Shown here in pieces: positions 9,009-17,975 of a stretch of DNA of 64,000 bases. Position numbers and translations under genes: made by a program. The stretch covers positions 1 through 64,000 of the forward strand of contig CAILZI010000121.1 of the NCBI GenBank assembly GCA_903838675.1, read 5' to 3'. How positions within the stretch are numbered: the stretch's first letter is position 1; every line of letters starts with the position of its first letter. This DNA comes from an uncultured Verrucomicrobiota bacterium. Its GTDB lineage: Bacteria > Verrucomicrobiota > Verrucomicrobiia > Verrucomicrobiales > Verrucomicrobiaceae. The notes below the pieces were generated by a model. The model searched no databases. It was given only the letters and a program-made list of their open reading frames with translations, and was not told where the DNA came from.

Positions 9009-9611
9009 ATGGAACACGTTCTCGTCATCACCCGTCAGCTCTTCGATCAACTCGGCAGTTTTCAAGGTTTCCAAGCCGATGCCTCACGCTATTTGGACGC
9101 GATGCTGGCACCCGGTGCCAACCATTTCATGGAACGCCCTGCGGCCGAAAAAGACCCCTCTCACAAGCAGCTCATCCCCTATGCCATCTTCCACCATGCG
9201 GGCAGTTACGTGAGCTACACTCGCGGCGGCAGCTCGGGAGAAAAGCGCCTCGTGGCCAAGCGCTCCATAGGCATCGGAGGACACATCAATCCGGTGGATG
9301 CAGCGCAGGACGGCCTGGGCGAAACGATGTACTACAACGGCGTCGAACGTGAGATGGCCGAGGAGCTCGTGATCGGTGGCACGCACACGCAGAAGGTCAT
9401 CGGCCTGATCAATGATGACGCAACGGAAGTCGGCAGCGTGCATCTCGGCGTCGTGCATTTTTTTGACCTCAGCAGCGATGATGTGAAGTCCAACGAGGAT
9501 GCCATCCAGGACCTGCGCTTTCACACATTGGCGGAACTGCACGCCATGCGCGACCAGCTAGAAACCTGGTCGCAGATCTGCGTGGACCACCTTTGGAACG
9601 TTCAAAAATAA
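9009..9611 (+). CDS. Nudix-family hydrolase (predicted phosphoesterase)
   Basis: The start is placed at ATG 9009 (200 aa) because the peptide MEHVLVITRQLF begins a conserved-looking strand and the upstream extension overlaps moeA. The Nudix helix is visible as GGHINPVD...REMAEEL (residues 90-120), with R114, E115, E118 and E119 as the metal-binding signature. The chain resembles the MutT-related predicted phosphoesterases with a long N-terminal region. The substrate is unknown. It follows moeA by 44 bases and may close the trpA-to-Nudix operon. Confidence 0.8.
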   Translation: MEHVLVITRQLFDQLGSFQGFQADASRYLDAMLAPGANHFMERPAAEKDPSHKQLIPYAIFHHAGSYVSYTRGGSSGEKRLVAKRSIGIGGHINPVDAAQDGLGETMYYNGVEREMAEELVIGGTHTQKVIGLINDDATEVGSVHLGVVHFFDLSSDDVKSNEDAIQDLRFHTLAELHAMRDQLETWSQICVDHLWNVQK

Positions 9612-9675
9612 TTGATATTTGTGCGTCCATAAGAAATGCTTGTCTCTTGAGGCAACGAGTGTTTCTCTTACTTTA

Positions 9676-10320
9676 ATGGAAGAATCATCACTCAGCGCCG
9701 CAGCGACCCCCATCGCTTCGCTGAACCAGCCCGCTCCAACCAGCAGCTCTGCGGAGGATCGCATTCTGGTGGACAGAGCTCAGGCGGGTGACACGCGCGC
9801 CTTTGATGACCTCGTGCGTAAATACACGCCCAAGCTCTACGGTCTGATTTATAACATGACCTCGAACCGCGAGGACACCGCCGACCTGCTGCAGGATGTG
9901 TTTGCCAAAGCCTACCGCTCCATCAAGCGCTTCATGGGCAAGTCTTCATTTTACACATGGATCTATTCCATCGCGGTGAACATGACTTTGAACTTTCTTA
10001 AGAAGCGTGGAAGGCATCACAAGGTCAGTCTTGACGATGTAGATACGGGCATTGAGAACGATCCAGAATTCATCCGCGTCACCACGGCCAACTCGGGCAC
10101 GCTGCGGGAAGTAAACATCCACGAACTGCAAAAAAGATTGAACGCAGCCATGATGAAGCTGTCAGAAGATCACCGCACGGTGGTGACTTTGTACGATGTC
10201 CAAGGTCTCCAGCATGCCGAAATCAGCAAGATACTAGGAGTCTCGGAAGGGACGGTCAGATCACGATTGTTTTATGCACATCGCCTGCTCCAGACCTATC
10301 TTGAAGATTTCGTGAAATAA
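9676..10320 (+). CDS. ECF RNA polymerase sigma factor
   Basis: This is a 214-aa sigma-70 family factor of the ECF type. Region 2 spans about residues 43-110: FDDLVRKYTPKLYG, DLLQDVFAKAYRS and the FYTWIYSIAVNMTLNFL core of 2.3-2.4. Region 4 at the C terminus shows LSEDHRTVVTLYDVQGL and a helix-turn-helix ending EISKILGVSEGTVRSRL. ATG 9676 is chosen; an upstream TTG would add 19 residues of unlikely sequence. The gene 46 bases downstream encodes a one-helix membrane protein that is the natural candidate for its regulator. Target promoters cannot be read from here. Confidence 0.9.
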   Translation: MEESSLSAAATPIASLNQPAPTSSSAEDRILVDRAQAGDTRAFDDLVRKYTPKLYGLIYNMTSNREDTADLLQDVFAKAYRSIKRFMGKSSFYTWIYSIAVNMTLNFLKKRGRHHKVSLDDVDTGIENDPEFIRVTTANSGTLREVNIHELQKRLNAAMMKLSEDHRTVVTLYDVQGLQHAEISKILGVSEGTVRSRLFYAHRLLQTYLEDFVK

Positions 10321-10366
10321 ACTGCCCCATTAACACCTTAGTAGAAACGACAATCCACAGCACGCC

Positions 10367-10885
10367 ATGAGTGAGTTTGAAGACATCCAGCGGTTGATTC
10401 GATTGAAGCGGTTTGAACAACCCGAGGAAGGGTTCACCGAGAATTTTCTGCATCAGTTTCATCAGAGACAGCGGGCTGAGATGCTGCAGCAGTCGTCTTT
10501 GGAATTGTTCTGGGAACGAGTCACAACCTGGTGGAACAATCTTCTGGTGCCCAAATGGGGCATGGTGGCGGCCGCTGCTTCCGTTTGCGCCATGAGCCTC
10601 TGGCTGCTCTCGCGTCCTGTTGAAAATTCCTCTGCGGCACTCACCGCGGCCCCCGTCGTTCCTGAGAAGGCTTTCGTTCCCAAACTGGACCTGAGCGATC
10701 TTCCTCTGGCGCGCATGGTTCAGCATGACGATGCCAAAATGGCCGACATGCTGCTCCGCAAGCATCTGGAAGTGCGTCCCGCACTCGAAGGCAATGTATT
10801 GCCGGTGGATGGCTGGCAGCAGCCCTCGCTGAAAAACGCCACGCCTGCCATCCAGGCAGGTCTCGAAGGCATGCTGGGCAAATAA
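10367..10885 (+). CDS. single-pass membrane protein, candidate anti-sigma factor
   Basis: The 172-aa product has a charged cytoplasmic part of about 60 residues, one membrane helix at about residues 64-82, and a roughly 90-residue outer part with no recognised domain. Its place directly behind an ECF sigma gene on the same strand, together with this topology, is the usual layout of an anti-sigma factor. It lacks the HxxxCxxC zinc motif of ZAS-type anti-sigmas, so the role is an inference from context only. Confidence 0.65.
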   Translation: MSEFEDIQRLIRLKRFEQPEEGFTENFLHQFHQRQRAEMLQQSSLELFWERVTTWWNNLLVPKWGMVAAAASVCAMSLWLLSRPVENSSAALTAAPVVPEKAFVPKLDLSDLPLARMVQHDDAKMADMLLRKHLEVRPALEGNVLPVDGWQQPSLKNATPAIQAGLEGMLGK

Positions 10886-11193
10886 GCCCAGTGCCTGCGC
10901 ATAGGCCATAGGCGGCCAAGCCCCCCCCCTGGCAGGTGAAAACTTCCCTTTGCCAGCAGGGCTCCCCCGGCGTAATCCTCGCGCTGCTCATGGGAAACCG
11001 CCCTGACATTCGCCTAACCATCCGAATTAGTTTCGGACTCATCCGCGCCTGACGCCGCCGGAAGAGTCCGTTGTCATGCATGCCTGCGCTTGAAAGCGCC
11101 CCCGGCAGCCGGCGTCCCGGAACTCATGGCGACCGCCAGCCCGGCCTGTTTTCTCATTGCATCCCCCTTCCATCTCTTCATTTCCCCTCCCAC
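10886..11193. other. 308-base intergenic stretch before cimA
   Basis: Nothing coding is convincing here. It contains an eight-base C-run near 10921, a CTGGCA...TGCCAG stem near 10930-10965, and a TCCGAA/TTCGGA hairpin at 11021-11037 with no T-tract. I looked for T-box, cobalamin and SRP RNA landmarks and saw none. The last 40 bases before the cimA ATG are C/T-rich. Confidence 0.5.
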
Positions 11194-12759
11194 ATGTCTC
11201 CAGTTTCCATCTATGACACCACCTTGCGTGACGGCACGCAGGGCACCGGCATCTCCTTCAGCACCCTCGATAAAATCCGCGTCGCGGAAAAGCTCGACGA
11301 TTTCGGCGTGCACTACATCGAAGGCGGCTGGCCCGGCTCCAACCCCAAAGACGCCGCCTTTTTCGAGGAGGCCTCCAAGCGCCACTGGAAGACCGCGAAG
11401 ATCACCGCCTTCGGCATGACCCGCCGTGGCAAGATGAAGGTCGAGGACGATCCTCAGGTGAAAATGCTCCTCGATGCCAAAACCCCCGCCGTGACCATCG
11501 TCGGCAAGACTTGGGCGCTGCACGTCACCGAAGTTTTCCAAGTCAGCCTGGAAGAGAACCTCGCCATGATTTCCGACACGGTGGCCTATTTGAAAAAGCA
11601 CGGCCGCGAAGTGCTTTATGACGCAGAGCATTTCTTCGACAGCTTCAAAGAGGATCCTGAGTACTCACTCAAAACCATCAAGGCCGCGCAGGATGCCGGA
11701 GCAGACCTCATCGTGCTTTGTGAAACGAATGGCGGTGCACTGCCAGAATTCGTCGAGGACACGACGCGCAAAGTCATCGCCCATCTCGGACGGTCCGTCG
11801 GCATCCACACGCACAACGATGGTGGCGTCGGCGTGGCCAACGCCCTCGCGGCCGTGCGTGCCGGAGCCTGCCAGGTGCAGGGCACCATCAATGGCTACGG
11901 TGAGCGCGTGGGGAACTGCAACCTCACAACCATCATGCCCAACCTGCAGATCAAGATGGGCATTGATCTCGGCATCGACCTCACCCGCCTGCGCGAACTC
12001 GCCAACTTCGTCGATGAACTCGCCAACGTGCCGCATGACATCCGTGCTCCCTATGTGGGCGTGGCCGCGTTCACGCACAAAGGCGGGCTGCATGTGCATG
12101 CGGTGCAGAAGCTGGCCCGCACCTATGAGCACGTGGACCCCACACTCGTCGGCAACCAGCGCGTCATCACCATCTCGGACATGTCCGGCCAGTCCAACGT
12201 GCTGGTGAAGGCCGAAGGCATGGGATTCAAATTCGCCAAGGGTGATGCCCGGGTGCAGACCATCCTCACCGAGGTGAAGCGCCTGGAAAGCGAAGGCTAC
12301 GAATTCGAAGCTGCCGAAGCCTCTTTCGAGATGCTCATCCGCAAGCAGCTCGGACAGCATCAACCGGTGTTTAACCTGATCGAGTACCACTCCACGCACC
12401 GCTTCCATGGCGGTGAACATGGTTTTGAAACCTGTGAAGCCACCATCAAACTTGAGGTCGGCGAGAGCCGTGTTTACACCGTGGATGAAGGCGACGGCCC
12501 GGTGAATGCGCTCGATAACGCGCTGCGCAAAGCCCTCCTGCCATTCTTCCCCGCGCTCAAGGACATGCGTCTGGCGGACTACAAGGTGCGCATCATCGAC
12601 GGCGGCACCGGCACCGCGGCCAAGACCCGTGTGCTAATCACCAGCACCGATGGCAACGCCACCTGGGGCACCGTCGGCGTCAGTTGCAACATCATCGACG
12701 CGAGCTGGAAGGCGCTCGTTGATGGCATCGAATACTTCCTGCTCAAGAAGGCGGCTTAA
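11194..12759 (+). CDS. cimA: (R)-citramalate synthase
   Basis: CimA condenses pyruvate and acetyl-CoA to citramalate, opening a threonine-independent route to isoleucine. The catalytic domain begins YDTTLRDGTQGTGISFS, the CimA/LeuA-type HMGL signature, followed by HYIEGGWPGSNPKD, VGIHTHNDGGVGVANAL with the metal-binding HxH, and the GYGERVGNCNL loop. A C-terminal LeuA-type allosteric domain fills roughly residues 390-521. ATG 11194 gives 521 aa, and the upstream 41-codon extension looks non-coding. Isopropylmalate synthase is the main alternative, but the GGWPGSNPKD block favours citramalate synthase. Its TAA overlaps the stop of the convergent gene by four bases. Confidence 0.92.
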   Translation: MSPVSIYDTTLRDGTQGTGISFSTLDKIRVAEKLDDFGVHYIEGGWPGSNPKDAAFFEEASKRHWKTAKITAFGMTRRGKMKVEDDPQVKMLLDAKTPAVTIVGKTWALHVTEVFQVSLEENLAMISDTVAYLKKHGREVLYDAEHFFDSFKEDPEYSLKTIKAAQDAGADLIVLCETNGGALPEFVEDTTRKVIAHLGRSVGIHTHNDGGVGVANALAAVRAGACQVQGTINGYGERVGNCNLTTIMPNLQIKMGIDLGIDLTRLRELANFVDELANVPHDIRAPYVGVAAFTHKGGLHVHAVQKLARTYEHVDPTLVGNQRVITISDMSGQSNVLVKAEGMGFKFAKGDARVQTILTEVKRLESEGYEFEAAEASFEMLIRKQLGQHQPVFNLIEYHSTHRFHGGEHGFETCEATIKLEVGESRVYTVDEGDGPVNALDNALRKALLPFFPALKDMRLADYKVRIIDGGTGTAAKTRVLITSTDGNATWGTVGVSCNIIDASWKALVDGIEYFLLKKAA

Positions 12760-13496
12760 ACAGCCTTCATGCCCGCTGCCTCCAGCACGGCCAGCAAATC
12801 TGGCGGCAGCGATGCTTTGACTGTGAGTTGCTGCCCGGATGCGGGATGCTTCAGGCTCAGTTCATAAGCATGCAGAAAAAGCCGTTTGGCCAGGATGGTT
12901 TTGCGCAGTTTGCGGTTCAAATCAAACGAGCCGTACACATCATCACCCACCAGCGGGAGCTGCCGTGAAGCCGCCTGCACGCGGATCTGATGCGTCTTGC
13001 CCGTGATCAGCTCGACTTCAATCAAGACCACGCGATTGAGCCCATTCGCCTCGATCACACGGTACTTTGCTTCGGCATTCGGACGCGCTCCATGGCGTAC
13101 CGTTGTGCGCACCTGGTTTTTTGCATGCGCTGTGATGAGATGGTCAAGCCACACGCCCTCAGGCTTCGCTCCACCGCCACTGCATAAGGCCAGGTATTTT
13201 TTGCGCACCAGCTCGGCCTCAAAAGCAGTGCGGCATGCGGCGGCCGTTTTTTCATCCTTGGCCCCCAGCAAAACCCCTGAGGTGTCCTGATCGAGGCGAT
13301 GCATCAGCCACACGCTTCCTGCGGCCGTTTTGAAACAGCGCCGGTCATGGTCGTAGCTTCCTTCAAATGCAGCCATCTGCGGTTTGCCAGCCTTCGGGTT
13401 CGGGTGAGAGAGCACGCCATGCGGCTTGTTCACCACAATGAGGAAACGATCCTCATGCAGAATGTCGCAGCGGGTCATGGCGGAGGCGGGAGTCAT
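12756..13496 (-). CDS. RluA-family RNA pseudouridine synthase
   Basis: The 246-aa enzyme isomerises uridine in RNA. The catalytic block is MHRLDQDTSGVLL (residues 65-77) with nucleophile D69, and later ELITGKTHQIRVQ matches the second RluA motif. No S4 domain is present at the N terminus, so it is closest to the short RluA/TruC-like type; the target RNA site is unknown. The start at 13496 is supported by an ATGA overlap with the stop of the upstream reductase gene on the same strand, so the pair is translationally coupled, an odd functional pairing. Confidence 0.88.
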   Translation of the reverse strand: MTPASAMTRCDILHEDRFLIVVNKPHGVLSHPNPKAGKPQMAAFEGSYDHDRRCFKTAAGSVWLMHRLDQDTSGVLLGAKDEKTAAACRTAFEAELVRKKYLALCSGGGAKPEGVWLDHLITAHAKNQVRTTVRHGARPNAEAKYRVIEANGLNRVVLIEVELITGKTHQIRVQAASRQLPLVGDDVYGSFDLNRKLRKTILAKRLFLHAYELSLKHPASGQQLTVKASLPPDLLAVLEAAGMKAV

Positions 13497-14377
13497 TGGG
13501 GCTGATACTTCTGCACCAAATACTCTTCCAATGCATCGTACCAGTTGCGAATCTCGCCTCCCAGCAGGCTTTGCAGCCTGGCATTGCTCATCACGGTCAG
13601 CAGGGGACGTGGTGCCTTGAGCTGGGTGAGGCTGGCGAGCTTGACCGGCCGCACGCAGGTGGTTTTGACCGGCACCTCCAGCCGGGCGGCAATCTCAAGT
13701 GCGGCCTCGGCCCACGAATGCCATGAAGCGACACCGCTGTTGCACAGATGCAGCACGCCACAGGTTGTCGGATGCCGGATAATCAGTTGTTCGATCCAGC
13801 CGCTGATATCTGCGTTGCTCGTCGGAACCGACACCTTGTCGACCACAGCGCTTAAGTCGTCGGTCTGCAGCGCCCGCTGGATGATATTGTCCGGATGGCT
13901 CGGCTTGTCGGGGCCATACAACCACGAGACGCGTGCCACCAGAGCACTCGGAGAGGCCTTGAGGACCGCCTGTTCTCCAGCAAGCTTCGTGCGGCCATAG
14001 ACGTTTATGGGAGCTGTCTCGTCCGCTTCGAACCACAGGTCACGCTGCACGCCGCTAAACACGTAATCGGTGCTGAAATGAATCATGCGGGCCCGACGTG
14101 CCAGACAGCATTCAGCGAGAATCTGTGGAGCCACCGCATTGGCCACGAATGCGCGCTCCGGCTCCACTTCACAAACATCCGGGCTGGTCATGCCTGCGGC
14201 ATTGAGCAACACATCGAACTCCTGCTCAGCAAGTCTGGCAGACAGCTTGTCGGGCTGCTCAAAGTCCAGCTCAGCACGCGTCAATGAAATCGTTTCAAAT
14301 CGGGAGGCCATGTGGCGGTACAGGGCTCGGCCCAGGCCACCTGTGGCGCCGAGAATGAGGATGCGGGGGGCTGGCAT
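13493..14377 (-). CDS. RfbD-like dTDP-4-dehydrorhamnose reductase / SDR
   Basis: The 294-aa protein has an extended short-chain dehydrogenase fold. It shows the GATGGLG nucleotide loop (residues 10-16), STDYVF (102-107) and the active-site YGRTK (Y127, K131). These features match NAD(P)H-dependent dTDP-4-dehydrorhamnose reductases, the last step in dTDP-L-rhamnose synthesis, but no rmlA, rmlB or rmlC lies nearby, so the natural sugar substrate is uncertain. ATG 14377 is chosen because it starts the first beta strand; an upstream in-frame extension of 13 residues is unconvincing. Confidence 0.82.
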   Translation of the reverse strand: MPAPRILILGATGGLGRALYRHMASRFETISLTRAELDFEQPDKLSARLAEQEFDVLLNAAGMTSPDVCEVEPERAFVANAVAPQILAECCLARRARMIHFSTDYVFSGVQRDLWFEADETAPINVYGRTKLAGEQAVLKASPSALVARVSWLYGPDKPSHPDNIIQRALQTDDLSAVVDKVSVPTSNADISGWIEQLIIRHPTTCGVLHLCNSGVASWHSWAEAALEIAARLEVPVKTTCVRPVKLASLTQLKAPRPLLTVMSNARLQSLLGGEIRNWYDALEEYLVQKYQPQ

Positions 14378-14456
14378 GGCGCATGCTTGCCATGCCTCCC
14401 GCACTTGCAAAGCCAAAAGGCTTGTCCAAGGTGAGAGCGCGACTGATTAAGGATGA

Positions 14457-15728
14457 ATGAGTGATGCACAGCCCAGGATTGTGATTATTGGTGCCGGCCT
14501 AGCGGGGCTGGCCTGTGCCCGCGTGCTGGCGGCAGCAGGCAGGCCCTTCACGATTTTGGAGGCTTCCAACGCCGTTGGCGGCCGTGTGCGCACCGACGTT
14601 GTGGATGGCTTCCGGCTCGACCGCGGCTTCCAAATCTTTTTGCCTGGCTATCCTGAGGCCAGGCGGGTGCTGGACTATGAGGCACTCGACCTGCGTTCGA
14701 TCTACCGTGGTGCGGATGTCTTTGTGAAGAACCGCTTTCACCGCCTGGCGGACCCGCTGGCGCATCCGCTCACGGCCCTGAAAAACTTCAACGAAGCCAT
14801 CGTCTCCCTGCGTGACAAATGGACCATGCTATTGCTTCGCAAGGAGGTCTTCGGCCTGCGCGAACCTCCGGGCGACACCGTTGAAATGGAAACAGAGGAC
14901 TACCTGCGCGACTTTGGCTTTTCGGAAAGCATGATCGACCGCTTCTTTCGCCCGTTCTTCGGCGGCGTGTTTCTTGAGAAGGATCTGCGCACGAGCGCAC
15001 GCATGATGTTGTTTTTGTTTGCCATGTTTGACCGGGGGGGCAGCGCACTTCCAGCACGCGGCATGCAGGCGATCCCGGATCAGCTCGCCATGGCACTGCC
15101 CCCGGGAAGCCTGCGGCTGAATGCTCCAGTTTCCGCAGTGCGCGCCGGTGAGGTCACTTTAGACACGGGCGAAGTGCTGCACGCCGACCATGTGATTGTC
15201 GCAGTCAGTGAAGAAGTGGCCCATCGATTGCTGCCAGCTTCTGAAAGCACCCCTCGCCTTCCCAGCCGTTCCACCACCTGCATGTATTTTGCCACGGATG
15301 AGCTGCCGCCGGGAGACCCCATTCTGCATCTGGATGGGGATGGCCGCGGTCCGGTCAACAGCATCCTCGCGCTCTCACGTGTCTCGCCACACTATGCGCC
15401 GCCGGGGCAGCATCTCCTTTCCGCCTCCATCCTTGGTGCTCCATCCAGCACTGAATTGGAACAGGTCGTTCGTGAGCAGATGCGCAGCTGGTTCGGGGAG
15501 GCCGCCGTTTCCAAATGGCGGCACCTGCGCACCTATCAGATTCGTCATGCCCAGCCGGAGAGCAGACAGCTGCGGCTCGGTGGCGGCCCGCTTGCCAGTG
15601 TGATCCAGCCCGGTCTCTACCGCTGCGGCGACTGGTGTGAGCATGTCTCGATCAACGGCGCGCTTCTCAGCGGCCGTCGATGCGGAACGGCGGTAATGAA
15701 AGCGTTGGGAGAACCGAGCCCGGATTAG
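14457..15728 (+). CDS. FAD-dependent amine oxidase / protoporphyrinogen-oxidase-like protein
   Basis: The 423-aa protein begins with the FAD-binding beta-alpha-beta unit: IGAGLAGLACA (residues 11-21), then E35 for the ribose and GGRVRTD. The C terminus carries the second FAD motif RCGDWCEHVSINGALLSGR. This is the flavin monoamine oxidase / phytoene desaturase superfamily. No signal peptide is present and the substrate is not predictable. An AAGGA lies just before the ATG. The last 62 bases overlap the convergent lipoprotein gene at 15667-16140. Confidence 0.85.
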   Translation: MSDAQPRIVIIGAGLAGLACARVLAAAGRPFTILEASNAVGGRVRTDVVDGFRLDRGFQIFLPGYPEARRVLDYEALDLRSIYRGADVFVKNRFHRLADPLAHPLTALKNFNEAIVSLRDKWTMLLLRKEVFGLREPPGDTVEMETEDYLRDFGFSESMIDRFFRPFFGGVFLEKDLRTSARMMLFLFAMFDRGGSALPARGMQAIPDQLAMALPPGSLRLNAPVSAVRAGEVTLDTGEVLHADHVIVAVSEEVAHRLLPASESTPRLPSRSTTCMYFATDELPPGDPILHLDGDGRGPVNSILALSRVSPHYAPPGQHLLSASILGAPSSTELEQVVREQMRSWFGEAAVSKWRHLRTYQIRHAQPESRQLRLGGGPLASVIQPGLYRCGDWCEHVSINGALLSGRRCGTAVMKALGEPSPD

Positions 15729-16140
15729 GCGTGGCAGGAGCCGCCTCCGTGGGCAGTACAAAAGGGTTGATCGTGGCAGCCGCGTTTTTGAGCCGAACCT
15801 CCACCTTCGTCACCCCAAACTTGTCCGGCTTCTTTTCAGCAATCCCACGCAGTTCCTGGGCGACACCCTCGACCTGAGCCCGGTTGGTGAGATCTAGTAT
15901 GGTCACCGTGGTGAAGCCCGGACCAGCCTTCACCTCGATCTTGCTCGCAGGCACTCCCATATCCACGTGAATGAGTTTTTCCCAGGCACTGGCATGCTGA
16001 AGGTCCGGCAGCAGGATGAGCCCGGCTTTGTGATAGCGCGCATCTTCCTCCAAATTACGAGCAGGCACGGCAGTGTCCTGCTTGTGCTGGCAAGCGACGA
16101 GACCGGTGATGGCAAAGAGGAGAAAAAATCGGGAAATCAC
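15667..16140 (-). CDS. hypothetical lipoprotein
   Basis: The 157-aa product has a lipoprotein signal peptide ending ITGLVAC, with Cys17 as the lipidation site. Residues 30-120 look like a small alpha/beta domain (VTILDLTNRAQVEGVAQEL), and the C-terminal 35 residues are Pro- and Ala-rich. No known family is recognised. Its ATG overlaps the stop of the DUF5009-like membrane protein gene (ATGA at 16137-16140), so the two are probably coupled. Its 3' end overlaps the convergent oxidoreductase gene by 62 bases. Confidence 0.7.
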   Translation of the reverse strand: MISRFFLLFAITGLVACQHKQDTAVPARNLEEDARYHKAGLILLPDLQHASAWEKLIHVDMGVPASKIEVKAGPGFTTVTILDLTNRAQVEGVAQELRGIAEKKPDKFGVTKVEVRLKNAAATINPFVLPTEAAPATPNPGSVLPTLSLPPFRIDGR

Positions 16141-17351
16141 AATTTGAGGAAAGCCTTCTGCTTATACAGCCACCAACAGATGAGCCAAAGTACAAAAAGC
16201 ACGCCACAACGCTCAATGACTGGTGTCCAATAGGCCGGAAAGGCCGATTCCGGAAGATGCTTGTGGAGATTCTCGTTGATCCAGCCCGCACAAAGGTTGT
16301 GCAGCAGATAAATCACAATGCTGTTCATGCCCACGACCACCAGTGGGAAAACCAGCCGGCGCATGCCGAGGATCTCCACCAACCAGTAAAAGAATGAGAG
16401 CATAATGAGCACCCAGCCACCGCTCAGCACAGCCCAGGAGGGCGTCCAGATGCGTTTCACCACCGGCAGCAGCGTGTAGTGATCCAGCTGCGCCCCAACC
16501 ACAGGCAAGATTTTGAAATCAAGCGCCGTGCCTGCCACCACCAGCAGGATGCCTGTGACCAGCAGCGTGGCACACCTGCCTTTGTCTGTTTTCCGGCTGT
16601 GCATCAGGAAACCACCGGTGAGCGCACCACCGAGCATTGTGGCAAGCGCTGGGACAAAGTTGAGCGTTTGGTAGCCCCCATTGGTATGCTGGTAGGGCTG
16701 TGCCTGTGGCAGCAGATTGAGCCACCAGCGGTCAAAGGCCGCAGCGGCGTTGGTGTGGATGTTCCAATGCCCGGCAAAACCCTGCAGGATCGCATGCTGC
16801 GAGTCCTTCATGCCAGCGATGGCGGCGAGTTCCTGCGCCGACGGCAGCGGATGATTGATGAAGAACCATGCATAACCCACCAGAATCAGAATGATCCCGG
16901 ACAAGATGTATTCCCAGCCCAGACGTGAGAGCAGAAAGAGCACAAAGTAGCCGAGCCCGATCTGCGCCAGCACGTTGGTAAACAGAAACACGGTGTGCTT
17001 GTCTGCGGCACGGGTGGCCAGCATCACCCCCAGAGCCACCAGCAGCACCGAACGAGAGAGCGCATGCCAGGCCATGCCAAAAAACGACTGCCCGTGCTCA
17101 CGCCTCTTCGCATACGAAAACGGCACGGCCACACCTACCATGAACATGAAACTCGGCTGAATCAGATCCCACAATGAGCAACCCTGCCAGTCCTGATGCG
17201 CGAACTGTGGCTTGATAAACTCCCAGATGGAGCCGGGATGGGCCGAAGCCATTTGCGCGATGCCAAAGCCCGAAGAGGCCATCAGCAGCATGATGAACCC
17301 TCGAAAAGCATCGAGAGAAAGGAGTCTTTGGTTGGTGGTGGTTGGATTCAT
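16137..17351 (-). CDS. DUF5009 / NagX-like multipass acyltransferase-family protein
   Basis: The 404-aa protein begins RLLSLDAFRGFIMLLM, the signature of the DUF5009 and heparan-alpha-glucosaminide N-acetyltransferase-like (NagX) group, and has about ten membrane helices. WDLIQPSFMFMVGVAVPFS is the second typical block. Members are thought to move acetyl groups onto periplasmic sugars, and in Bacteroidetes and Verrucomicrobia they occur near glycan-degradation genes. No glycosidase lies beside it here. It is coupled by an ATGA overlap to the following lipoprotein gene. Confidence 0.85.
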   Translation of the reverse strand: MNPTTTNQRLLSLDAFRGFIMLLMASSGFGIAQMASAHPGSIWEFIKPQFAHQDWQGCSLWDLIQPSFMFMVGVAVPFSYAKRREHGQSFFGMAWHALSRSVLLVALGVMLATRAADKHTVFLFTNVLAQIGLGYFVLFLLSRLGWEYILSGIILILVGYAWFFINHPLPSAQELAAIAGMKDSQHAILQGFAGHWNIHTNAAAAFDRWWLNLLPQAQPYQHTNGGYQTLNFVPALATMLGGALTGGFLMHSRKTDKGRCATLLVTGILLVVAGTALDFKILPVVGAQLDHYTLLPVVKRIWTPSWAVLSGGWVLIMLSFFYWLVEILGMRRLVFPLVVVGMNSIVIYLLHNLCAGWINENLHKHLPESAFPAYWTPVIERCGVLFVLWLICWWLYKQKAFLKL

Positions 17352-17408
17352 GGCGCAACCACAACGCTGCTCAAGTGCACCTGCTATCGGATGCCCTTCA
17401 GGTATTGA

Positions 17409-17891
17409 TCACGCGGCCATGAGCACCTCGTGCGTGTGGATTGCAGGATTTACAATGTCACGCACAAACTGCGCCGGCTCGGCCCCTGCGCCAAAGACAT
17501 AGATCCGGGTCCGCAGGGTCAGCTTCTTGATCTCAAAACCCGGATTCGGGATGCTGCGGTAATAATTGAGGATCATTTCTTTTTCCAGATCCAGCGCCGC
17601 ACCCTTCATCCCGTATTCGAGCACGAAGGCGGCTTTTTCAAAGGCCGACTGGCCGCCCACGCGGGCCTCCTGGCTGATGGTATCAATCAAAACCTTGTCC
17701 ACAAAAGCCTTCAGCGCGGCCTCATCTCCCTCGAATTCGATCTTGTACACACGCCCTTCGCGATATTTCAGCGGCAGCGGGTGCGGAGCGTACAGCAGCT
17801 TGTGACAGTCGCTTTCAGTGTCGAATTTGCCGAGGATTTCAAAAATTTGGGTCACAGGAGTGGCGGGGATGGTTGCCAGTCTTCCTAGCAA
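17409..17891 (-). CDS. hypothetical protein with a TTG start
   Basis: The reading frame runs far upstream across the FHA gene, but the true start is most likely TTG at 17891. On the minus strand an AGGAGG lies six bases before it, one of the few strong Shine-Dalgarno sites in the window. That gives a 160-aa soluble protein with alternating strands and helices (VYKIEFEGDEAALKAF; RTRIYVFGAGAEPAQFV). A GTG at 17855 is the alternative. No family is recognised. It is divergent from the FHA gene, with starts about 85 bases apart. Confidence 0.65.
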   Translation of the reverse strand: MLGRLATIPATPVTQIFEILGKFDTESDCHKLLYAPHPLPLKYREGRVYKIEFEGDEAALKAFVDKVLIDTISQEARVGGQSAFEKAAFVLEYGMKGAALDLEKEMILNYYRSIPNPGFEIKKLTLRTRIYVFGAGAEPAQFVRDIVNPAIHTHEVLMAA

Positions 17892-17975
17892 GAACGTCCT
17901 CCTGTGCAAGCCCGCAGCCACCTGCCGTGAATCCCTCTTGCCTCCCGTGCCACGGCCTGCTAGAACTGCACTGTT

